NCBI GenBank assembly: GCA_022424925.1
Contig: JAKMGM010000078.1
Coordinates: forward strand, 1-11,535
Reading direction: 5' to 3'
DNA: 11,535 nt
DNA from: Candidatus Poseidoniaceae archaeon
GTDB lineage: Archaea > Thermoplasmatota > Poseidoniia > Poseidoniales > Poseidoniaceae
Below, one piece after another: positions 1-6,418 of this stretch. The notes under the pieces are model-generated. The model saw only the letters and a list, made by a program, of their open reading frames with translations. It ran no database searches and was not told the DNA's origin. Numbering within the stretch: position 1 is the stretch's first letter; each line of letters opens with the position of its first letter. Position numbers and translations under genes: made by a program.

Positions 1-561
1 ATCAAGGATTACCTCGACACTGGCGAGATTGATGTTTTCATCATGATTTGTTGCAGTATCGAGTTTATGGAATCTGATTTCCAATCGGATGCTGCAATCT
101 GGAATTTCACCTCGTATGCAGTTGAAAAGAACCCAAACATACGAATTGGTTTGGCTATGCCGTGGAAGGATTTCCCTGGAGACTACGAGAATGCAAGCGA
201 GTACGCAGCGAACTCAACACTCGACATCTTGCCGTATTGGGTAAACCTCTCACAGGACCTTAGCGTAGATTTCCCAAACAATGAGATCTTCACATTCCAC
301 CATGGTGCAGTGGCTTACGAACTGCGTGAGATGTTCGAAGCCGGAGAACTTGAAGGAGACGTGAACAAGTTACAAGGGTCGAAACAGACTTCTGTGTTTA
401 CCGATGAAAAGGGGCACGCTGGCGAAATAATGATCGATACTGGCACACTCATATGGCTTCATGCAATTCATGGTTTCGAACCGTTGGATATGCCAGAATT
501 TACCCAATGGAACACCGACATCCGAGTCATCGCAGACTCTCTTCTAGATGAGGAAAATTAA
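1..561 (+). CDS. C-terminal part of a possible SGNH-hydrolase-like protein (5' truncated)
   Basis: The reading frame is open from the first base of the window, so the gene begins upstream; 186 residues are visible. An in-frame ATG at 43 is probably internal, because the codons before it read as ordinary protein. I do not firmly recognise the protein. A central stretch (residues 44-56) carries P-N-I-R-I-G-L-A-M-P-W, like the strand and loop of SGNH/GDSL-type hydrolases that mention a P-W pair. Near the C-terminus D135-E-K-G-H139 is followed by a G and then a hydrophobic helix (T-L-I-W-L-H-A-I-H-G), which resembles the D..(x)H catalytic block and following helix of that superfamily. The nucleophile and oxyanion blocks would lie outside the window, so the call cannot be tested here. 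The protein is acidic, with no membrane helix in the visible part. It could equally be an unrelated conserved hypothetical. Confidence 0.55.
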   Translation: MKDYLDTGEIDVFIMICCSIEFMESDFQSDAAIWNFTSYAVEKNPNIRIGLAMPWKDFPGDYENASEYAANSTLDILPYWVNLSQDLSVDFPNNEIFTFHHGAVAYELREMFEAGELEGDVNKLQGSKQTSVFTDEKGHAGEIMIDTGTLIWLHAIHGFEPLDMPEFTQWNTDIRVIADSLLDEEN

Positions 562-670
562 GAGGAGCGACATATCATTTCCATGAAATCGCAAGGGTTC
601 TTGGAACTCCCTCAAGACATTATGTAAGAGTACAATGGGTGTACAGTCTCCCAGTACACTGCCTACCCAC

Positions 671-687
671 GCGCTCATTTTGAGCGC
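671..687. repeat. Perfect 7-bp hairpin GCGCTCA-TTT-TGAGCGC
   Basis: A perfect inverted repeat with a 3-nt loop lies in the 183-nt gap between the truncated gene and the alkyltransferase gene. A further weaker inverted repeat (GTGTAC at 639-644 with GTACAC at 654-659) precedes it. There is no T-tract on either side, so neither looks like a standard terminator. The core CTCATTTTGAG recurs at 1615-1625, and TCATTTTGAGCGC recurs inverted at 1038-1050. Confidence 0.6.
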
Positions 688-709
688 AAAGGCCCCCCTT
701 GCGATTATG

Positions 710-726
710 GGCAATATGATATTGCC
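710..726. promoter_or_regulatory. 17-bp palindrome before the alkyltransferase gene, possible operator over a TATA-like box
   Basis: GGCAATATGATATTGCC is two perfect 8-bp arms around a single central base. It ends 18 nt before the ATG at 745. Its AT-rich centre resembles an archaeal TATA element at about the right distance for a short-leader or leaderless transcript. The geometry suits binding by a dimeric helix-turn-helix repressor that would block TBP. The symmetry is seen directly. The promoter and operator roles are inferred, and no regulator gene is adjacent. Confidence 0.5.
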
Positions 727-744
727 TAAGCATCTCGAACACAT

Positions 745-1050
745 ATGGCCGAGCACCCACCGTTTGAGGGGACCGAGTTCCAAGTCAAAGTCTGGAATGC
801 ATTGAAAGAAATTCCTCGGGGCGAGGTCCGAACCTACACCGAAATTGCGGTTCAAATCGGGCATCCAAATTCTGCCCGTGCGGTAGCAAATGCTTGCGGC
901 CAGAACCCATACCCGCCCATCGTTCCATGTCACAGAGTGGTTCGAAGCGATGGAGGTTTGGGTGGTTATAGCGGTGTAGGAGGGGTGGAAACAAAACGTC
1001 GTATTCTTCGTGAAGAGGGTGTGTCCATAATCCCCTCGCGCTCAAAATGA
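745..1050 (+). CDS. ogt: Methylated-DNA-[protein]-cysteine S-methyltransferase, catalytic domain only
   Basis: This suicide repair protein would transfer the alkyl group from O6-alkylguanine (or O4-alkylthymine) in DNA to its own cysteine. The 101 residues contain the C-terminal domain almost from end to end. They show F-Q-V-K-V-W-N-A-L near the N-terminus, the helix-turn-helix segment with S43-A-R-A-V-A-N-A and the conserved N54-P, the active-site P61-C62-H-R-V, and the closing G-G-Y and K-R-x-I-L-x-x-E-G-V. Cys62 is present, so this is not an alkyltransferase-like (ATL) protein, which has Trp there. The usual N-terminal RNase-H-like domain of Ada/Ogt is missing. In-frame stops at 625 and 727 rule out an extension from upstream in the same frame. 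No Shine-Dalgarno sequence precedes the ATG, which suggests a leaderless message. The gene stands alone between hairpin-rich spacers. The family call is very secure; the symbol is generic. Confidence 0.93.
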   Translation: MAEHPPFEGTEFQVKVWNALKEIPRGEVRTYTEIAVQIGHPNSARAVANACGQNPYPPIVPCHRVVRSDGGLGGYSGVGGVETKRRILREEGVSIIPSRSK

Positions 1051-1293
1051 ATGAATCAATGCGCTCGCAGTGGGCTTCCCGCCTCGCTACCGACGCTTAT
1101 AGCAAGCAGTCGTACCTCTTCATAAGGTTTCCAACGTTCAGCGAACCGAATATATCTCACTTTTAGAACCGAAGTGTTGCTTTCGCACTCTAGAACAGCA
1201 TGTGTTTGAGAATGAAGAGCGTATCACAAATGCGCCTCCAGCACCCCATACGGTACTCAATCTTCATAAGGCGATGTCGTGGGAGGGAGGGAC

Positions 1294-1572
1294 ATGGGAT
1301 TAAACTGGAACAAAATTTGGCGCTATGTACACCTATCTGCGGGACTGGTGCTCGTCGTGTACCACGCAAGAATATCCTTTTATCACGAGGGGTTGTTTGG
1401 TGTTACAACGGTGTGGTCTGAAGAAATTGACAAAGAGGTCTCCACCAGCCTCATTTGGCTTGTCATGTGGACCGGCCTCGCCAAGTGGCCCGTCTACCCG
1501 TGGTACAAGAAGCGCCAGAACAAAAAGAAGCGAGCCAAGAAGGCGCTCGAATCGAGTCCTACAGAAAGTTAA
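1294..1572 (+). CDS. Small predicted membrane protein, 92 residues, unknown function
   Basis: The ATG at 1294 is preferred over the in-frame GTG at 1279. Two overlapping GGAGG boxes lie at 1282-1290, the best ribosome-binding site in the window, at 3-7 nt from this ATG. The protein has an N-terminal amphipathic to hydrophobic segment (residues 11-24, Y-V-H-L-S-A-G-L-V-L-V-V-Y-H), a second hydrophobic segment (51-69, rich in W, L and I), and a strongly basic tail (about 71-83, mostly K and R). The second segment followed by the positive tail suggests a membrane anchor with a cytoplasmic C-terminus. A strong terminator overlaps the stop codon, so this is a single short transcription unit. I do not recognise the family. 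Reality is supported by the ribosome-binding site and terminator rather than by similarity. Confidence 0.6.
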   Translation: MGLNWNKIWRYVHLSAGLVLVVYHARISFYHEGLFGVTTVWSEEIDKEVSTSLIWLVMWTGLAKWPVYPWYKKRQNKKKRAKKALESSPTES

Positions 1573-1592
1573 GCGGCATACTGCCGCTTTTG
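1571..1592 (+). terminator. Hairpin-plus-T terminator after the 92-residue gene
   Basis: An 8-bp perfect stem (AAGCGGCA with TGCCGCTT) has a 3-nt loop, and its T run continues to TTTT. It overlaps the TAA stop at 1570-1572. The form is that of an intrinsic terminator. In archaea the T run is the essential part, so the stem may also stabilise the 3' end. Confidence 0.6.
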
Positions 1593-1613
1593 AGGCGTGC
1601 AGACCTTGCTCAA

Positions 1614-1626
1614 CCTCATTTTGAGG
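1614..1626. repeat. Hairpin CCTCA-TTT-TGAGG, second copy of the CTCATTTTGAG core
   Basis: This 5-bp stem with a 3-nt TTT loop has the same loop and inner stem as the hairpin at 671-687. It lies in the 163-nt spacer between the two small membrane-protein genes. A less perfect stem (AAACC at 1629-1633 with GGTTT just beyond) follows directly. The spacer also has T-rich runs up to about 1685. Confidence 0.45.
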
Positions 1627-1735
1627 ATAAAACCCGTTCGCCGGTTTAGGAACGCTATCGTTTTGCCCTTCTTCTGCCGTTTTGAATACATACTACTATA
1701 ACAAGAGTGGCGTAATTGGTAACAAGTTGATTTAA

Positions 1736-1903
1736 ATGAGTAGTCAAATATCAAAAATAGGATTTGTAGCAAGCATGTTGTCGGTGGTAGGTTCGTTGTA
1801 CATCTACTTCGTCGGTGATGACCAAATGTTGGGTATCTTCGTTGGCCTATGGGCACCTACGCTCATCTTGGCCACCAAAGAGATCGAAGAAATGATGAAG
1901 TGA
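1736..1903 (+). CDS. 55-residue two-helix membrane protein, unknown function
   Basis: The frame opens with ATG at 1736 and ends with TGA at 1901-1903. The product has a short polar start (MSSQISKI), a first hydrophobic helix (about residues 8-26), a tight loop G27-D-D-Q, a second helix (about 31-46, containing G-I-F-V-G-L-W-A-P-T-L-I-L-A), and a charged tail T-K-E-I-E-E-M-M-K. Helix, acidic turn, helix, charged tail is a coherent membrane hairpin rather than random sequence. The G-L-W-x-P-T/S motif in the second helix resembles small two-helix proteins seen in several bacteria, though I cannot name the family. A TATA-like stretch (CTACTATAAC, about 1691-1700) lies 36 nt upstream. A T-rich stretch follows the stop. 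It is easily missed because it is so short. Confidence 0.68.
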   Translation: MSSQISKIGFVASMLSVVGSLYIYFVGDDQMLGIFVGLWAPTLILATKEIEEMMK

Positions 1904-2052
1904 TTTTCGTCCTTATCTCCTCTCAAGATTGCACATACAGTGCACTGAAACACATCACGTCTAAGTGTTGCATCGTTCGTTACTCGGATGCCTGCAATTG
2001 AGTAGTTATCCATTGTGGGAATGTTTTTCCTTCCCGCCTGTGTGTGCGGAGC
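1904..2052. other. Intergenic spacer upstream of the PhoX-like gene
   Basis: These 149 nt have no credible ORF. There is a small inverted repeat (TGCAC at 1930-1934 with GTGCA at 1940-1944) and a possible weak AT-rich element at about 2001-2010. I do not see a clear TATA box or any known phosphate-response operator. The promoter of the PhoX-like gene should lie here, but I cannot place it. Confidence 0.4.
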
Positions 2053-4236
2053 ATGTCACTCAAGCCGGCATGGGTTTTCCTTTCCATTAGTCTGCTTTTT
2101 TCAATCCACCTCGGCGGCATTGTTCAGGCGCAAATCGTCGAAGATGAAACACCAGAATCGATGACTCGGATCATGATGTTGCCGCCTGATGCTGAAGTCA
2201 CCGGGCTTCACGTGACCGAGAACGGAATCCTGTACCTCAATGCTATGCACCCTGATGAAGACACCTACAAAGCAACAATTGGCGTGATGAACGGCATTGA
2301 TTGGCATGACCTGCCACGTTCTGTTCCAGAGCTGCCTTCATCAAGCAGCGCTAGTGATATTTGGCACGGCATCCGCACATCCTATGGCGAATACCAAGTC
2401 CTCATGCAAAGCGGTGATGCTTTGTCGCAAGGTGGTGTTGCTGGCGGGTTGTACACGGCAGTGGATGGTTCGCACCTGCTGACGAGTGAAAAACCGGATT
2501 ACAACGCCTTTGTACCACTCAATACCGAAGGCAGCTACGGTTACCTCTACACGGCATGGGAGGACAGGCCTGCAGGTCTCAGTCAAATGGAATTGCTGTG
2601 GAACGCTTCATCCCTGCAGTGGGATGTGCTGAATGCATCGATGCTGGACCTCAGCAGCATCAACGGCGGTTGGGTGTTTTGTTTTGGTAGTTTGAGTCCG
2701 TGGGGCTCGCCGTTGTTTTCTGAAGAACTCTATTTCACCAACACAAAGGATTGGAACGATGAAACCTACACCTACCATGCAGACCAAGAAAGGTTAGCGA
2801 CCTATCTCGGGTTTTATCCAAACCCTTACGATTACGGGTACATTGTCGAGGTCGATAATTCGACAACCAATGAACCCGATTACACAAAGCATCACACAAT
2901 GGGCCGTTTTTCACATGAAAACGCCCAAGTAATGCCGGACCTGCGAACCGTCTATCTTTCCGATGATGGATACGATACAGTTTTGTTCAAGTTCATTGCT
3001 GATGAAGCGGGAGAACTTGATTCTGGAACGCTCTACGCTGCTCAAGTTGACCAGGACGAAAGTCGCGACTCGTCAATAACCGGTTTTGATGTCAATTGGG
3101 TCGAACTGGCATCCTCGTCAAACGCGGAAATCGAGGGCTGGATTGACGATTACGATGGCATAACGACCGCAGATTTCACGGCGGGTCAGAACGCGTACAT
3201 TTCAGATGAAGAAATCAATGACTGGGCTGAGAGCCGATTGAATGTTGATTTGAATAACGATGGAACGATTGGCGTTGCAGCCGATGATCGAGTTGCTTTC
3301 CTTGAATCTCGCAAGGCTGCTGCTGCTCTCGGGGCGAGCGACGAGTGGAACAAGATGGAAGGTGTTGCTTTCAATCCAAATGCACCAGAATACCTCTATC
3401 TCGCAATGTCGGATGTACGCAGCGATATGAGTGATGGAAAAGGCGATATTGATGTCACGCAGAACCGTTGCGGCATTGTTTATCAAATGAGCATGGGCGA
3501 CGGTTGGGACATCAACCGTATCGACCCAATTCATTCTGGAGGCCCCTACTCTGCTTCCGACACCAATCAGTGTGATATCAATAATTTAGCAGGACCGGAT
3601 AACATTGTGGTGCTCGACGATGGTCGCGTACTCATCGGCGAAGACACTGGCAAGCATCAAAACAACATGCTTTGGCTTTGGTCGCCGGGTGATGAAATCA
3701 CGAATGAGGATTTACTTGGAGGAGAAGAAACCATTCGCATCGAGAATGTGATGCAGATTGGTGACAGTTCAAGCACTGAAGCGCCTTCAGAATATGTCTT
3801 CTCAGCGCGCACCGATGACCTTCAATCGGAACGAAGTTACACCGCCATCATCAATCTCACAGAGAGCGGTGAGAATGAACTGAAAGGATTCTGGTTGTGG
3901 AATAATTTCGAAGATGGCCACACCTTCTACAACCAAACGTTCTCGATTCCGAATGGCTGCTACCAATTTGCAGCATCCCTGTACGAGCGCAATGACTTCG
4001 CAGTCGACGCCAAGAACGCAACGGTGTTGAACTCATCACGTGAAGCGTTCACAGCAGGTGAGGGTACCTGTTCAGAAGGCGTCTATACCAGCGGAGTTGA
4101 CCTTGTGCAGGATGACGCAGAGGTACAAGTAGATTCGAGCGATTCATCAGACAAAGCCGTTCCTGGCTTTGGGGTCGTACTAAGTATGTGCGCAACCTTC
4201 TTGGCTTTCTGTGTTGCAGTACGACGTCAAAGGTGA
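2053..4236 (+). CDS. PhoX-type (DUF839) secreted alkaline phosphatase-like protein with PGF-CTERM-like anchor
   Basis: PhoX enzymes are extracytoplasmic phosphatases with a calcium/iron cluster that release phosphate from organic esters. The 727-residue product starts at ATG 2053 (GCGGA just upstream) rather than GTG 2044. Residues 1-26 form a Sec signal peptide with likely cleavage after V-Q-A. No twin arginine is seen, although classical PhoX uses Tat. PhoX landmarks appear in order: C210 with T/S-P-W-G-S and E224-E225 (compare NCAGG-TPWGTW-CEE); Y263-I-V-E-V; M283-G-R-F-S-H-E; S303-D-D-G with L-F-K-F; G325-T-L-Y-A-A; K421-A-A-A-A-L-G-A followed by M435-E-G-V; and G514-P-D-N-I with D522-D-G-R. 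A D399-x-N-x-D403-G calcium-loop-like insert lies at about 380-415. The C-terminus has acidic Ser/Asp residues, P704-G-F, a hydrophobic helix and R-R-Q-R, the pattern of an archaeosortase signal. Family membership is secure. The substrate is inferred. Confidence 0.85.
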   Translation: MSLKPAWVFLSISLLFSIHLGGIVQAQIVEDETPESMTRIMMLPPDAEVTGLHVTENGILYLNAMHPDEDTYKATIGVMNGIDWHDLPRSVPELPSSSSASDIWHGIRTSYGEYQVLMQSGDALSQGGVAGGLYTAVDGSHLLTSEKPDYNAFVPLNTEGSYGYLYTAWEDRPAGLSQMELLWNASSLQWDVLNASMLDLSSINGGWVFCFGSLSPWGSPLFSEELYFTNTKDWNDETYTYHADQERLATYLGFYPNPYDYGYIVEVDNSTTNEPDYTKHHTMGRFSHENAQVMPDLRTVYLSDDGYDTVLFKFIADEAGELDSGTLYAAQVDQDESRDSSITGFDVNWVELASSSNAEIEGWIDDYDGITTADFTAGQNAYISDEEINDWAESRLNVDLNNDGTIGVAADDRVAFLESRKAAAALGASDEWNKMEGVAFNPNAPEYLYLAMSDVRSDMSDGKGDIDVTQNRCGIVYQMSMGDGWDINRIDPIHSGGPYSASDTNQCDINNLAGPDNIVVLDDGRVLIGEDTGKHQNNMLWLWSPGDEITNEDLLGGEETIRIENVMQIGDSSSTEAPSEYVFSARTDDLQSERSYTAIINLTESGENELKGFWLWNNFEDGHTFYNQTFSIPNGCYQFAASLYERNDFAVDAKNATVLNSSREAFTAGEGTCSEGVYTSGVDLVQDDAEVQVDSSDSSDKAVPGFGVVLSMCATFLAFCVAVRRQR

Positions 4237-4275
4237 TGTTCTCTCACTCGTATGTCCTTTACGCCGTTGTAGCCA

Positions 4276-4605
4276 TCAGTAGTGGTCTACCAAAGCAAGA
4301 CAATTCTCAACTAATACCTCCACACCTTGATGAAAATCATCTTCACCATGTCTAAATCGAAGTGTGCTTTTACCGGTCTTGTACTGCTTCAGTGAAGACG
4401 GTAAGACCTCCGGATGATAGTACATTGGCAGGAGGTAGACTCCCACGTGGCTTTTTTGAATACGCACTCGAGCAAAAGGTCGACCTTTGTTGTTCTCGAC
4501 ATACAGGTCACCCGGTTCATCGATGACAGTTCGCAGGTCTGAAGTACCCTTCTGCACGATTTGTGCCAATGTATCCCACAAAAACAACAGCGAATCGTTC
4601 TTCAC
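4276..4605 (-). CDS. Small conserved hypothetical protein, 109 residues
   Basis: This is the only minus-strand gene in the window. It converges on the PhoX-like gene with 39 nt between their stops, and no clear terminator is visible in that gap. The start is a GTG at 4605-4603. The frame is open back to a stop at 4665-4663, but no other start codon lies in between. The protein shows a helical N-terminus (L-F-L-W-D-T-L-A-Q-I-V), then P-G-D-L-Y-V-E-N-N, then F-A-R-V-R-I-Q-K-S-H-V-G-V-Y-L-L-P-M-Y-Y-H-P-E-V-L, then K-T-G-K-S-T-L-R-F and a closing helix. From memory this matches a family of about 110-120-residue uncharacterised bacterial proteins carrying 'Q-I-K-K-x-Y-V-S-x-H-L-M-P-V-Y' and 'G-K-S-C-F-N-F', which suggests transfer or wide distribution. 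It is soluble and probably cytoplasmic. The function is unknown. Confidence 0.72.
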   Translation of the reverse strand: MKNDSLLFLWDTLAQIVQKGTSDLRTVIDEPGDLYVENNKGRPFARVRIQKSHVGVYLLPMYYHPEVLPSSLKQYKTGKSTLRFRHGEDDFHQGVEVLVENCLALVDHY

Positions 4606-4721
4606 GGTTTTTGCAGGTACGCCCGCTTTGAAATCTCTTCGATGCCATTGTATGCATGTATGTCAAATCGAACCCCAGTTTTGCAGCGTCGATCGTTTCA
4701 GCAACAAAACCGTCCGCATGA

Positions 4722-4729
4722 GATATATT
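4722..4729 (+). promoter_or_regulatory. TATA-like box for the 512-residue membrane protein
   Basis: GATATATT lies 40 nt before the ATG at 4770. That places a start site near 4752 and a leader of about 18 nt. It sits in the 164-nt divergent spacer between this gene and the minus-strand hypothetical gene. The spacer also holds an imperfect inverted repeat (GTTTTG about 4672, CAAAAC about 4705). The position is plausible, but the sequence alone cannot prove promoter activity. Confidence 0.4.
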
Positions 4730-4769
4730 CGGAAGGCAAGAGACATATTCAACGGCCGCGCGTCACTGC

Positions 4770-6308
4770 ATGAGCGCAATGGCTGCAAAGAAGACCAAAG
4801 CCATCGATTCGGAAGCATATGTTTCGCTTCCGGACCCTTACGGTGAGGGATTTGAGTATTCTGAAGACCCGCTTGAAAACACTCGCAAACAGTGGAATGT
4901 TTTGGAAAAACGAAGGCTTTCCGCAGGACGAATTGCACGACATCCTGCACTGATGCTCTGGCGAACATTGAGCGGCTTCACCTTTGCAGCGTTCGCCTTC
5001 TCCAGTCTTCTGTACGCACCCATTATTGAATCGCTGAACGGATTGATTTTTCTTCTCATCCCGTTGATTGTTGTCGCTATCGCTCCGACTGTCGTTGCAG
5101 GTGAATCTGCTTGGCAAGCGATGCAGGCTCGTATTTCGCTTCGTGAACAAGGTGGCGTCAATGACGGAAAAAAACACGCTCTTCGAGCACAACCTGGCAT
5201 GGACCGTATTCTTGAAAGTTTGAATGACCAACGCCGAAACAATTTGGTCCTCACTCTCCTTTCTTCACTCACTGTTGTTCTTCTTCTCCTTGCTTCAGCG
5301 GTCACGGCCAATTCACTGGCTTGGAATTTAGCGCTGTTGGTGGCCATGACGCTCGGAACGGCTCAGTCGTTCCACGGCATTTTTTCCTACGGCTTTCTTC
5401 GTCAATTAGGAGACCCCTTTCCTTCGATTGTGTTTCATGCTCCGACGCACCACCCGACCCAGCTTGGTAGCGTGTTGGGAGATTTACTCGTTGCTCACCT
5501 CGACCCAGATTTGCTTTTGGAATGGGAGGCATGGCAGAAAAGGTTCCGTAAGGCGTTGATTCCCGGCCACATTACCAAACAGGCGTTAGAACGATTGCTC
5601 TACATTCTGCACTTGCATATGGAGGAAGAATTAACCACATCTATGGCTCATGTTGAACTGACATCGTTCATTTCCCCCAAGGGATTCGATGCGCTGCTGC
5701 TTGATTCAGAATCGAGATTCAATTGGCGTACGATTCAACGACTTATTGCGCATTCGCGTGGTTGGCAACCTGAAGCGTTCATGCTGCTCGACCGGTTACA
5801 GAACGATCTGCTTTCCGGCGCGCCACCACTCCTGCGTGCCGAGTGGCGCATGGATGTGGCTTTGGATGACAACTGCTACGAAGGTGCTGGCAACCTCTTC
5901 ATTGCATTGAACAACCAGACGTTTGAATCTCGAGCCGTGCGAGTTGAGGTCTTGACGCCAAACGGTGAGCCCGAAACCAGAGACCATCGTTTTGAATTAA
6001 GCGCTTGTCCGCCACCGAAAAGTTCGGTATTGCTTTCACACCCCGAAGATGATGACGCGCTCGACTGGATACCGCGTTACCTTGAGCGGGGTGTAGTGCT
6101 CTGGATAGGCGTGGCTTGGCCTCGTAGTTTCCACGGTCCTGCTGATGTGCAAGTTATCCTCCGTGATGATGAAGGAATTGTCCTTGAATCTCAGGTGATT
6201 CGCACAATGATTCGTCGAAGTGCAGGGCGTCAGATGTCAAAGCGAATGCACAAGTTAGATGCTGCTCGCAAGCAAGGCGACCTTGCACTGCCAGTTATCA
6301 CATCCTGA
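4770..6308 (+). CDS. Four-helix membrane protein with a large C-terminal soluble domain, unknown function
   Basis: I do not recognise this 512-residue protein. Residues 1-60 are polar, with a mixed-charge stretch. Two hydrophobic hairpins follow: about 64-88 and 91-110, then about 158-180 and 184-207. A polar loop (112-157) separates them. Residues 210-512 look soluble, with an acidic helical portion (about 235-350, containing H-M-E-E-E) and then a beta-rich portion (about 355-480). That beta-rich part has F-E-S-R-A-V-R-V-E-V and V-L-W-I-G-V-A-W and may be an Ig-like or C2-like fold. The final 30 residues are basic. A second in-frame ATG at 4779 is possible. It is probably monocistronic, since 110 nt separate it from the next gene. 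The layout would suit a membrane-anchored scaffold or sensor, but no catalytic motif is visible. It is likely specific to a lineage. Confidence 0.85.
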   Translation: MSAMAAKKTKAIDSEAYVSLPDPYGEGFEYSEDPLENTRKQWNVLEKRRLSAGRIARHPALMLWRTLSGFTFAAFAFSSLLYAPIIESLNGLIFLLIPLIVVAIAPTVVAGESAWQAMQARISLREQGGVNDGKKHALRAQPGMDRILESLNDQRRNNLVLTLLSSLTVVLLLLASAVTANSLAWNLALLVAMTLGTAQSFHGIFSYGFLRQLGDPFPSIVFHAPTHHPTQLGSVLGDLLVAHLDPDLLLEWEAWQKRFRKALIPGHITKQALERLLYILHLHMEEELTTSMAHVELTSFISPKGFDALLLDSESRFNWRTIQRLIAHSRGWQPEAFMLLDRLQNDLLSGAPPLLRAEWRMDVALDDNCYEGAGNLFIALNNQTFESRAVRVEVLTPNGEPETRDHRFELSACPPPKSSVLLSHPEDDDALDWIPRYLERGVVLWIGVAWPRSFHGPADVQVILRDDEGIVLESQVIRTMIRRSAGRQMSKRMHKLDAARKQGDLALPVITS

Positions 6309-6418
6309 GTTCAAATTTCGCCTCATGGACGGCACGACTCATGTTTGTTCTTGCATGGTGAGGAAGCGCGTTGCTTATGGATGGGAGGCACGTGCGGTAG
6401 TTTACCGGATGTGAAACC

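Noticed and set aside
544..933. 129-codon minus-strand frame before and across the alkyltransferase
   Set aside because: Antisense to the secure alkyltransferase frame and to hairpin-rich spacer, with no recognisable features.
1117..1271. 11-nt direct repeat TCTTCATAAGG at 1117-1127 and 1261-1271
   Set aside because: Only two short copies, 133 nt apart, with no target-site or array structure. Chance cannot be excluded, and no feature is supported.
1200..1421. 73-codon plus-strand frame overlapping the 92-residue gene
   Set aside because: Rich in Arg and Cys with no hydrophobic or domain pattern; the ribosome-binding site and terminator fit the other frame.
4660..4720. GGTTCGAT-like T-loop on the minus strand, possible tRNA
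   Set aside because: The bases around the loop cannot form a five-pair T stem, and no acceptor or anticodon arm can be drawn at the right spacing.
4749..5347. Two overlapping minus-strand open frames
   Set aside because: Both are antisense to the start of the four-helix membrane protein, whose frame has coherent hydrophobic segments. The minus frames have Arg/Cys/Ser-rich, domain-free translations.
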